From positions 186,001 to 250,000 of the forward strand of contig CANJTS010000005.1 of assembly GCA_947477655.1 (NCBI GenBank): a stretch of DNA of 64,000 bases, in the 5' to 3' direction. This stretch comes from CAILUG01 sp903844415. GTDB taxonomy: Bacteria; Pseudomonadota; Gammaproteobacteria; Pseudomonadales; Pseudohongiellaceae. Shown here one piece after another: positions 9,038 through 16,115 of the stretch. The position numbers were made by a program, and so were the translations under genes. Under the pieces are notes generated by a model. It saw only the letters and a program-made list of their open reading frames with translations. It was not told the DNA's origin and did not search any database. Every line of letters begins with the position of its first letter. Position 1 is the first letter of the stretch.

Positions 9038-9340
9038 TTAAGCAATTTTTTCTAATGTGTTGCCTCTCTGGCGTGCTCTAACAAATATGACCACCCCAGT
9101 TAAGAAGTAATTATCCCAACAGGAGATAGTTATGAATGACAGCAAGTAGCACACGAAGGAATACAAATTAAATGGTCTGTACTTGGTACTTGCGCAGGGA
9201 TATAGCGGGATTAAAAGAGATTCTAGAAAAATAATTATTCTAAAAATAGAGGCTCCTAAACTCATTAGCTTTTCCAGAATTTCTTTTTGTAAAATTATTT
9301 CTAACGCCAAAAAGACAAAATATGCGCCGCAGTAAAGCAA
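9038..9340 (-). CDS. Small hydrophobic ORF, relative of a decayed copy near 26.7 kb
   Basis: A 100-residue ORF rich in hydrophobic residues, with at least two possible membrane segments (AYFVFLALEIIL and YSFVCYLLSFITI) and a C-terminal FLTGVVIFVRARQRGN. No domain is recognised. It is notable because the minus strand at about 26621-26760 encodes a related stretch (FNFCVFYLMSFIF, then LLTGMVIFIG), and the DNA of the two places aligns in the same orientation. This suggests a small mobile or cassette-like gene family, or remnants of one. Whether this copy is expressed is unknown. Confidence 0.4.
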   Translation of the reverse strand: MLYCGAYFVFLALEIILQKEILEKLMSLGASIFRIIIFLESLLIPLYPCASTKYRPFNLYSFVCYLLSFITISCWDNYFLTGVVIFVRARQRGNTLEKIA

Positions 9341-9362
9341 CCTTGGCAGTTAGGTGGCTAAC

Positions 9363-9842
9363 TCATAGCCCAAGCTCGCTTAAACTAGGATGCTCGTCTG
9401 GCCTTCTCCCTAAGGGCCAATAAAATTTACGCTCTGATTCCTTTATTGGAAGATCATTAATACTTGCCATACGACGATGCATAAATCCAGTTTCATTGAA
9501 CTCCCAATTTTCATTGCCATATGAAAGGAACCAATTGCCTGAACTGTCGTGCCATTCATACGCAAAGCGCACAGCAATACGATTTTGATAATATGCCCAA
9601 AGCTCCTTTATGAGCCTGTAATCATGCTCTTTATTCCACTTTCGTGACAGAAACTGAACAACCTCTTCTCTACCACTCAGAAACTCTGAGCGATTTCTCC
9701 AAACGGTGTTTGGTGTATAGGCAAGTGAAACTCTGTGTGGGTCTCTGCTGTTCCATGCGTCTTCTGCAAGCCTTACTTTCTTAGATGCCGCATCTTCATC
9801 AAATGGAGGAAACGGTGGTCTTGGTTGTTCTGATTGACTCAT
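9363..9842 (-). CDS. DUF1348 / NTF2-like protein
   Basis: A 159-residue protein matching the DUF1348 family (NTF2/SnoaL-like alpha+beta fold). Conserved blocks are VRLAEDAWNSRDP, the TVWRNRSEFL segment, the LIKELWAYYQNRIAVRFAYE core strands, SYGNENWEF, and the C-terminal WPLGRRPDEHPSL. Length is typical and no signal peptide is present. Function is unknown for the family; the fold often forms a small-molecule pocket. An AGGAGAG ribosome site precedes the start. A 7-bp inverted repeat lies about 32 nt upstream of the start codon and may be an operator. Confidence 0.88.
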   Translation of the reverse strand: MSQSEQPRPPFPPFDEDAASKKVRLAEDAWNSRDPHRVSLAYTPNTVWRNRSEFLSGREEVVQFLSRKWNKEHDYRLIKELWAYYQNRIAVRFAYEWHDSSGNWFLSYGNENWEFNETGFMHRRMASINDLPIKESERKFYWPLGRRPDEHPSLSELGL

Positions 9843-9873
9843 TAATCTCTCCTTATTTATATTCGCGTTGGAA

Positions 9874-9891
9874 CTTTACGCTCACGTAAAG
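9874..9891. promoter_or_regulatory. 7-bp inverted repeat upstream of the DUF1348 gene
   Basis: CTTTACG at 9874-9880 and CGTAAAG at 9885-9891 are perfect inverted copies around CTCA. An outer pair CGTTGG (9866-9871) and CCAACG (from about 9902) extends the symmetry. Its position just upstream of the DUF1348 start suggests an operator or a 5' UTR hairpin; neither is proven. The rest of 9843-10080 holds no gene that I can support. Confidence 0.35.
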
Positions 9892-10080
9892 CGCGGGGGG
9901 TACCAACGTCGCATTAACGCGCTCTTTATCAGAGCCTTCGTTTTCCTGAGCTGTACATTTTGCCTACAACGAACATTAAACTGAGGATAAAGTATTTGGT
10001 TGGCGCGAGCCTGTTTAACTCTTCGAACTAGTTCTGCAGGACAAAGATTTCATTTCGCTAATCGGACCCAGATTTCAGCC

Positions 10081-10914
10081 CTAATTAGCTCTCAATGCGG
10101 CCAGCACAAGTCGCGCCATCTCAACATGCCCCTCGGCCGTAGGGTGGAAGCGAACGCCGGTGTCCCTAACATTGGCACCGTTGACCCAGCGCTCAGCCAT
10201 AGCGCAGGGTCCGTGACCTTCTTCGCCCACATAGGCATCAGCAATAAGCATTGGTCGACTTGCCACCACACTCACGAAGGTGTCCTCAAGTTTTTGACCA
10301 AGAGCAGCCAGATAAGCGGTGTCGTCGGGACTTAACTCCAAGTCGCGGCAGCTTGTTGCATCTGAAGGAAAAACACGGGGATAGGTCACTAGCACAATGA
10401 TGGCCTGCGGTGCCTTGGCCCTGATGGCATCGAGCACCGCACCAAGCTTGGTGGGAAGTTGGGTTACAGCCTCATTAATCATTAGCTGATCGAGGTTAGC
10501 AGTGCAGTGGTCGTCTGGCGCTGTTCCAGCGCAGGCGTTAGTAGATGAAGTGAAGCTAATGTCATTACCACCGATGGTGACCGTCACCAACGCCGTGTCA
10601 CGGCTGACTGCATCGATCTGTGGGGCAGCATCACCTTGAGAAGTGTTAAGGATATTGGCAGTGGTAGCGCCACTGCAGCTTACATCAGTGAGTGTCAGAC
10701 CCAGCGCGGTAGAGACGAGGTGTGAGTAGTTGTGGTCGGAACGCCCACAGACCCCCAATTGAGCAGCAATACCTGGCCCTGCCGCGAATGAACTGCCTAG
10801 CGCAACATATTTGGCACCAGTCGCTATTGCTGCAGCGGGCGCATTCTGGGGAAAGGCCGCAGTAGTTAAAAATAGTGAGCAGCACAGCGCAATAAAGCTC
10901 ATTATCTTTTTCAT
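10081..10914 (-). CDS. Secreted SGNH/GDSL-type hydrolase
   Basis: A 277-residue protein with an N-terminal signal peptide (MKKIMSFIALCCSLFLTTAA) and an SGNH-hydrolase domain. Block I reads YVALGSSFAAG, where the usual GDS is GSS and Ser42 aligns with the nucleophile. Block III is TIGGNDISF, and block V is FHPTAEGH with the catalytic His. Cys residues in CGRSDHNYSHL, DVSCSG and ACAGT fit the disulfide-containing SGNH esterases of the Streptomyces type. It probably acts as a periplasmic or secreted esterase/lipase with unknown substrate. It is monocistronic as far as can be seen. Confidence 0.85.
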   Translation of the reverse strand: MKKIMSFIALCCSLFLTTAAFPQNAPAAAIATGAKYVALGSSFAAGPGIAAQLGVCGRSDHNYSHLVSTALGLTLTDVSCSGATTANILNTSQGDAAPQIDAVSRDTALVTVTIGGNDISFTSSTNACAGTAPDDHCTANLDQLMINEAVTQLPTKLGAVLDAIRAKAPQAIIVLVTYPRVFPSDATSCRDLELSPDDTAYLAALGQKLEDTFVSVVASRPMLIADAYVGEEGHGPCAMAERWVNGANVRDTGVRFHPTAEGHVEMARLVLAALRAN

Positions 10915-11237
10915 GGAATGCTCCTAGATTATTAAAAGGGAAATAGCTCACCAATCAATTTTCTGCATCGAGCCGACTACCAGTCTTCCTGTACCCGTGT
11001 GCGTAGACCATTTAGTAATTTTTCTTTTTCAGTTTTACCGAACAATAGTGATAACTAATAGAATTGGCATAATTGGTCTTTTATAGTCAGGAAATAAATC
11101 CATTTTTAGGGCATATTTTTTACAGGCAGGAGAGACTAACAATCAACTTGTGCATGCCATGACCATGACCATGAACCTACACAACGGTGTTTAACAAGAT
11201 TTCACTTCATCAAAAAAATTTACCGAACAGTATGGGC
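10915..11237. other. Intergenic region, no gene seen
   Basis: These 323 nt lie between two minus-strand genes. They should hold the promoter of the GDSL gene (right next to 10914) and the 3' end region of the VOC gene. A short run of three CATGAC-like hexamers occurs near 11154-11175. I see no ORF, RNA gene or convincing terminator. Confidence 0.5.
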
Positions 11238-12281
11238 TTAGGCCTGTTCGCACTCATTGCCCAGATACCCACCACCTCCACAATAAGTGATGTCCTGTAA
11301 CTGCATCAGAAGGCCATCTGGATCAGTAAAATATACTTCAGGCGTGCCACCTTCTGCTCCACCACGCGCAGGTTGGCGCAGGCTGACATAATGCATCATC
11401 GGACCCACTTCGCCATCACCGCGCGCAGTCAGACCGTATGTAGTCAGTTTGGCAAGAATGTCATCGACCACAAATCCTTCCATGTTGAAACAACCGTGAT
11501 TAATGCTGGCCGGTACATTTTCAGCACCGGCAAAAGGTCCGGCGTACATCACAAATTGTTTGCCATCGCCAATACCAGTTACAGGTGAGGTTGGCCCTTG
11601 ATGAGCCTGTACGGATAAGCCAAATATTTCTTGGTAGAAAGTATTGGCGCCTACCCCATCGTTTCCGAACACCGTAAAGTGATTGATCTCACTTAGTTTG
11701 AACAAACCTATCGGTGCAGCTTCAAGCGCGCCACACACAGAACCCAAGGCACCGCTGCCACCACAATTTTCAACGTCGCTCAGTTGTACAATTAAACCGC
11801 GGGCATCAGCAAAGAAAAGTTCGGGCGTATCGCCACGCATACGCACCCAAGTACTCATGGCAAAGTCGATGCCCGGTGCTGATATGGCAGGTGGTTCTAT
11901 GGTGGTGAAACCTTTACTTAACAAAGCATTTTGTTGAGTTTGAACATCAAATTTTTCAACTGAATATCCCAAATAAGTGATGGCGGGTGTTTCGCCCACT
12001 TCCAGAGGTCGCACAATCATGAACTGCGAGCTTTGCCCTATGCGCATACAGTACCGCTCACCAAAACGGGACTGCACCGGCATGCCAAACAAGTCCTGAT
12101 AAAAAGCCATAGTACGTGAAGGATCACTTACGCGAATTTCAAAACAGTTGATTTTGCGAACCGTAATCGCTGCAGTCTCTTGTGCAAAAGTGCGCGTAAT
12201 GCAACCTAGTGCCGGTAATGCTGCCAGCAAAGTACGACGGGATAGACATACGTTTACGACTGGATTTAATTGTTTGCTCAT
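11238..12281 (-). CDS. Two-domain VOC (glyoxalase/dioxygenase superfamily) protein with signal sequence
   Basis: A 347-residue protein with an N-terminal export signal (LSRRTLLAALPALGC; the RR-T-LL pattern hints at Tat export) followed by two VOC modules. The first has the strand INCFEIRVSDPSRTMAFYQDLFGMPV, and the second INHFTVFGNDGVGANTFYQEIFGLSV. Each ends with a phrase of the type PEVYFTDPDGLLMQLQD, and a C-terminal CGGGGYLGNEC repeats an earlier CGGSGALGSVC. I choose the Met at 12281 because GAGGTG lies six bases upstream; a GTG at 12293 adds four residues. The metal and substrate are not readable. Periplasmic two-domain VOC proteins occur near aromatic-degradation genes, which is only context. 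Confidence 0.82.
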   Translation of the reverse strand: MSKQLNPVVNVCLSRRTLLAALPALGCITRTFAQETAAITVRKINCFEIRVSDPSRTMAFYQDLFGMPVQSRFGERYCMRIGQSSQFMIVRPLEVGETPAITYLGYSVEKFDVQTQQNALLSKGFTTIEPPAISAPGIDFAMSTWVRMRGDTPELFFADARGLIVQLSDVENCGGSGALGSVCGALEAAPIGLFKLSEINHFTVFGNDGVGANTFYQEIFGLSVQAHQGPTSPVTGIGDGKQFVMYAGPFAGAENVPASINHGCFNMEGFVVDDILAKLTTYGLTARGDGEVGPMMHYVSLRQPARGGAEGGTPEVYFTDPDGLLMQLQDITYCGGGGYLGNECEQA

Positions 12282-12478
12282 AAGACACCTCACAAAAAAG
12301 TAACCTCATCATAGACTCGGCAAAGCCGCTGCGTCCAGCGACACTGTGCCTGTACTGCATAACCAATGGTGCTTTTAGGATGCGAATGCAAACAAGTCGC
12401 AGCTTGACTTTTAGGGTGGCCTGTGTGAATTTCAGCAGCGTTTTCAGTTCGGATGCATTGCTTATTGAGTTAGCCAAT

Positions 12479-12516
12479 AGTCGACCGAGAGTCAGCTAAA
12501 AGTCGACCAAGAGTCA
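12479..12516. promoter_or_regulatory. Two 16-bp direct repeats 22 bp apart, likely regulator sites
   Basis: AGTCGACCGAGAGTCA at 12479-12494 and AGTCGACCAAGAGTCA at 12501-12516 differ by one base and start exactly 22 bp apart, about two helical turns. They lie in the 377-nt region between the VOC gene (minus) and the endostatin-like gene (plus), where both promoters must be. This spacing is typical of tandem transcription-factor sites. The regulator is unknown and none is encoded next to it. Confidence 0.45.
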
Positions 12517-12584
12517 CAAAAAAGACTACAAAAAACCCAAAACGCAAGTTTTACCTAAGTATAACCACCACCAATAACAAGAAG

Positions 12585-12647
12585 CCTTAATAACAAACCT
12601 TAACAACAAGCCTTAACAACAAGCCTTAACAACAGCTTTTAACAAAG
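12585..12647 (+). repeat. 13-bp tandem repeat in the leader of the endostatin-like gene
   Basis: The unit CCTTAACAACAAG occurs twice perfectly (12598-12610 and 12611-12623). A degenerate copy lies before (12585-12597) and two shortened copies follow (12624-12647). The array ends at the GAGGG ribosome site (12647-12651) of the gene starting at 12659. It would lie in the 5' UTR and could vary in copy number by slippage. Confidence 0.7.
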
Positions 12648-12658
12648 AGGGAACACCA

Positions 12659-13336
12659 ATGAAACTCCATAAAATCGCAGCTGCTTTTGCACTACTAACC
12701 CTGTCTGCCACTGTCTTGGCACAAGCGCCTGCGGCTCCCGCTGGTGGTGCACCGGCTGGCCCACCACCCGATACCAGCATGAGCTTTTTTACTACTAGCG
12801 TTGGCCTTGGCCATGGTGCAAACCTTGGTGGCTTGGCAGGTGCAGATGCACATTGCGCAGCACTGGCAACCGCTGCTGGCTCCACGGGAAAAACTTGGCA
12901 CGCCTATCTAAGCACCACCGGCGCTGGCGGTGTTAATGCCAAAGATCGTATCGGTGCTGGCCCTTGGTACAACGCCAATGCGGTTTTGGTCGCCCGTAAC
13001 GTGCCACATCTACACTACAGCAATACCTTACTGATAAAAGAGAACACAGTTACTGAGAAAAAGGGCTTGATTAACGGAATCGGTGATGCGACTCCCAACC
13101 AGCACGACATGCTGACGGGTTCAAATCCTGATGGCACTGCAAGTGATATGAACTGTAACAACTGGACCAGCGAAGCAGCAGATTCTGCAGCCATCGTAGG
13201 TCACGTTGACCGCAGAGGCGGTGGCGCCATGGCTGAATCTTGGAACGCTGCTCATCCTAGTCGTGGCTGCAGCCAAGAAAACCTGACAGTATCAGGTGGC
13301 AATGGTTATTTTTATTGCTTCGCCACTGGCGAATAA
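12659..13336 (+). CDS. Secreted endostatin/DUF1554-like protein
   Basis: A 225-residue protein with a clear signal peptide (MKLHKIAAAFALLTLSATVLA) and a Pro/Ala/Gly-rich linker. A domain follows that begins SFFTTSVGLGHGANLGGLAGADAHC and continues with KTWHAYLST, a central Asn/Asp-rich part, and a C-terminal CSQENLTVSGGNGYFYCFATG. The LGGLAGADAHC...AYLS pattern resembles the bacterial DUF1554/endostatin-like (C-type-lectin-related) fold. Paired Cys suggest disulfides in the periplasm or outside the cell. Binding partner unknown. GAGGG at 12647-12651 supports the ATG. A terminator follows 40 nt after the stop. Confidence 0.65.
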   Translation: MKLHKIAAAFALLTLSATVLAQAPAAPAGGAPAGPPPDTSMSFFTTSVGLGHGANLGGLAGADAHCAALATAAGSTGKTWHAYLSTTGAGGVNAKDRIGAGPWYNANAVLVARNVPHLHYSNTLLIKENTVTEKKGLINGIGDATPNQHDMLTGSNPDGTASDMNCNNWTSEAADSAAIVGHVDRRGGGAMAESWNAAHPSRGCSQENLTVSGGNGYFYCFATGE

Positions 13337-13375
13337 AACTCGCTGTAAATACATATATTTGTAGTAAATAAAAAA

Positions 13376-13397
13376 GGCACCCGCGGGTGCCTTTTTT
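13376..13397 (+). terminator. Bidirectional rho-independent terminator
   Basis: GGCACCCGCGGGTGCC at 13376-13391 is a perfect 16-bp palindrome flanked by an A run on the left and TTTTTT (13392-13397) on the right. It sits between the convergent genes ending at 13336 (plus) and 13413 (minus), so it can stop transcription from both sides. Confidence 0.9.
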
Positions 13398-13412
13398 ATG
13401 CGGCTAAAGTTT

Positions 13413-14555
13413 TTATGGTTTAGGAAGTATACCCAAACGATCACCACTGTAGGTGCCGATCCATATTTCATCGTTGACCAACACAGCAGAACTTACCCCC
13501 TGCATCGCGGCGGTTTCGTCTACACCCGTTAAACGTGATGCGGTCATTGTATATGGCACGATTTCAAACACCGACCAACCGGTTCCACAATTAGGGCCAG
13601 CACACGTTGCTGTTACATTGCCACCAGCCGTATAAAGTGTACCGTCATTACTCCACCGAATGTTATCGGGCGCTATACCTAGGTCCACCATTTCTTTAGT
13701 TGCAGGTGTAGAACTAAGATCGAAGCGAGCCACTGCATGGGTACCAAAAGCGGCAACAAACAAATACCGCTCATCATCTGTCATGACGATGCCATTGGGG
13801 CCTGACAATTGCGTACCTGCCAACACAGTTACTTCGCCACCAGGATGCCATTCAAATACATGTCCAGTAATTTCGCCTGCAGTAACACCCGCCATGCCGG
13901 ACCCAGTGGGATCCATAAACTGCGTAGCAAAAAAACCACCATCACCCAATATGACCAAACTGTTGGTCCAAGATGTAGCAGGCATCGGCACACAGCCTAT
14001 CCATTTGATGGTCGGCTGCACATAGCCATCTATCTCAAATACTTCTACGGCTTCGCGAGCACCATGACTGGTCATATATAAACGATATCTTTCCGGTGCG
14101 CCTTCTTGAGTTTGCAAGGCTAAACCGTGGGAGGAAAAGTTGCTGATATCGAGCGGCCCCGGACACCCAGCAAACAGTTCCATATTTTGTTCTAGAACCG
14201 GATTGGCACCAGGAAATAACACCGAAAAACTTCTTTCAGCAGAATTTACCAGATGAATTTTGCCGTTGATGGTGAGATTGTTGGATAACTCACCATTCAT
14301 GCCAGAAACCACCAACCAGGGCGACGTGCCTAGTTGCAAGATGTCTTCTCCGTTGATAATCCCACACAGATAGGAAATATTTGCTGCGTCAATACATCCC
14401 GAAGATACAGGGGGACTTACTGCTGCAATGCTATCTGTTGCTGCGCTTTCACGAAGTGGTGCTGTAGTTTGGATTGCACTGTCAGAACTATCACTACAAC
14501 TAACCAACAATGCCAGAGCCATTGCTGAAATAATAAAATTAAACGATCTAAGCAT
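13413..14555 (-). CDS. Beta-propeller lipoprotein (SMP-30/gluconolactonase-like)
   Basis: A 380-residue protein with a lipoprotein signal (FIISAMALALLVSC; lipobox LVSC, Cys20) followed by an Asp/Ser-rich linker. The rest has propeller-like strands, including EVTVLAGTQLSGPNGIVMTD, LFVAAFGTHAVARFDL and DNIRWSNDGTLYTAGG, as in SMP-30/gluconolactonase-type six-bladed propellers. No full catalytic metal site can be assigned by eye, so it may be non-catalytic. It is likely anchored in the outer membrane facing the periplasm. It is monocistronic and shares the palindromic terminator at 13376. Confidence 0.7.
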   Translation of the reverse strand: MLRSFNFIISAMALALLVSCSDSSDSAIQTTAPLRESAATDSIAAVSPPVSSGCIDAANISYLCGIINGEDILQLGTSPWLVVSGMNGELSNNLTINGKIHLVNSAERSFSVLFPGANPVLEQNMELFAGCPGPLDISNFSSHGLALQTQEGAPERYRLYMTSHGAREAVEVFEIDGYVQPTIKWIGCVPMPATSWTNSLVILGDGGFFATQFMDPTGSGMAGVTAGEITGHVFEWHPGGEVTVLAGTQLSGPNGIVMTDDERYLFVAAFGTHAVARFDLSSTPATKEMVDLGIAPDNIRWSNDGTLYTAGGNVTATCAGPNCGTGWSVFEIVPYTMTASRLTGVDETAAMQGVSSAVLVNDEIWIGTYSGDRLGILPKP

Positions 14556-14748
14556 TGATTTTTCCTCTGCTCGGTTGTGATGTGAAATTTAGTATGTAAT
14601 CGCACAATAGCATCTTGTTTTGCAAAGCAGCAATCCATATCATCCTTAGCAAGTAGATTGGTTTGAAACTTGCAATTTTCAATAAAAGATTACAAGTTCT
14701 ATTATTTTGTAACTCTACAATAAGAGCTATAACTCGAGGTACCTCTGC

Positions 14749-16110
14749 ATGAGTCAGACTTTCCAGGTAAACGAATTTGTCGACGGTCAAAAAATACGTC
14801 GTTTTAATATATTGCTGTTGATCTGGAGTTTTCTGACCATGTTTGCCGATGGTTTCGATCTCAACTCACTTGGTTTTGCAGCGCCTGATCTGACACGATT
14901 TTGGGGTGTGGAACGGAGCGCGATGGGCGCAGTACTGAGCGCCAATCTCTACGGCATTTTCCTTGGCGCTCCCTTTTTGGGCTGGCTAGGTGATAAATAT
15001 GGCCGTCGTCCTATTATCATCGCGGGCACTTTGCTGTATGGAATCATGACTCTCATGATGGCGTGGTCTACAACCATGGACCAGATGATCGTAATGCGGT
15101 TTATTGCAGGTATTGGCATCGGCGGCATAATGCCCAACACTATCTCGCTAAATTCCGAACTTACTCCCAAAAAATATCGCTCTGCTCTGATTGTGCTAAT
15201 GTTTATGGGCATCACTACCGGCAGTACCGGAGTAGGTTTGGTGGCAGCGTATTTCATGGCTGATTACGGCTGGCAAATCATTTTTCACACTGGTGGTGTG
15301 TTACCTGTGGTGACGGCCATTTGTCTAATTTTTAGCCTGCCTGAGTCCATGAAATTACTCGCCACCAAACCCGGCAAACAACAAGAATTAATCGCCACGG
15401 CCCGTAAAATGCGTCCAGATTTACAAATTGATGATGATGCCAAATTTATCAATCCACCTATCGTGGCCGGTAGCGAAGGTAAAATTTCCGAACTGTTCAA
15501 GGGCAGTTTGCTGCTTATCACGCCGCTGTTGTGGCTGTGTTTTAGCATTGCCTTAATGGCAAACTTTTTCCTCAACACTACTTTGCCGTTGATATTCGAC
15601 AACTACGGCATTGCCGCACAGGATGCTGCTCTGATAGCCACTATGTATCATGCTGGCGGTATTTTTGGCGGAATTGTAGTGTGTCTTTTGTTGGATCGTT
15701 TTGGTTTTCTGGTAGTGGCAGCCCTGTTTGCACTCGCTGCACCTTTCATCGCTTTGTTAGGTTTAGAAGGAGCTTCTTTTGCATTCCTGGGTTTGGTTGC
15801 AGGCGTCGCTGGTGTTGCTGTGTTGGGCGCGCAATTTGGCAATAATGCCGCAGCTGGCTTGATATACCCGACATCCATTCGCGGCAAAGGAGTTGGCCTT
15901 GCCCTATCCATTGGCCGATTCGGTTCAATCATCGGGCCCATGGCAGGCGCAGCATTGTTGGGTATGGATCTAACTATGCAATCCTTGTTTATGATTGCAT
16001 CGGCTCCTATTTTGATCGGGCTAACCGCGGCTCTACTTTTATCTAGACTGTGTTATAAACGTTTCAATAGTTTTCAACTGGATGACACACCAGTGGATGA
16101 CAAGGGCTAA
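14749..16110 (+). CDS. MFS transporter, aromatic-acid:H+ symporter (AAHS) type
   Basis: A 453-residue, 12-TM major facilitator. TM1 contains FADGFDLNSLGFAAPDL, with the DGFD motif of the PcaK/BenK group. The loop 2-3 motif A is GWLGDKYGRRP, and its counterpart between TM8 and TM9 (LLLDRFG) is seen. This suggests uptake of an aromatic or related organic acid, but the substrate is not proven. GAGGT lies 8 nt before the ATG. The gene leads a plus-strand run with the aminopeptidase 5 nt downstream, so the two are probably one transcript. It is divergent from the propeller lipoprotein. Confidence 0.85.
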   Translation: MSQTFQVNEFVDGQKIRRFNILLLIWSFLTMFADGFDLNSLGFAAPDLTRFWGVERSAMGAVLSANLYGIFLGAPFLGWLGDKYGRRPIIIAGTLLYGIMTLMMAWSTTMDQMIVMRFIAGIGIGGIMPNTISLNSELTPKKYRSALIVLMFMGITTGSTGVGLVAAYFMADYGWQIIFHTGGVLPVVTAICLIFSLPESMKLLATKPGKQQELIATARKMRPDLQIDDDAKFINPPIVAGSEGKISELFKGSLLLITPLLWLCFSIALMANFFLNTTLPLIFDNYGIAAQDAALIATMYHAGGIFGGIVVCLLLDRFGFLVVAALFALAAPFIALLGLEGASFAFLGLVAGVAGVAVLGAQFGNNAAAGLIYPTSIRGKGVGLALSIGRFGSIIGPMAGAALLGMDLTMQSLFMIASAPILIGLTAALLLSRLCYKRFNSFQLDDTPVDDKG

Positions 16111-16115
16111 CTTCA

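Noticed and set aside
9843..10080. Possible integron attC site around the nested inverted repeat
   Set aside because: The inverted repeat is real, but the conserved attC core pair RYYYAAC/GTTRRRY is not present with correct spacing, and no integrase or cassette array is seen.
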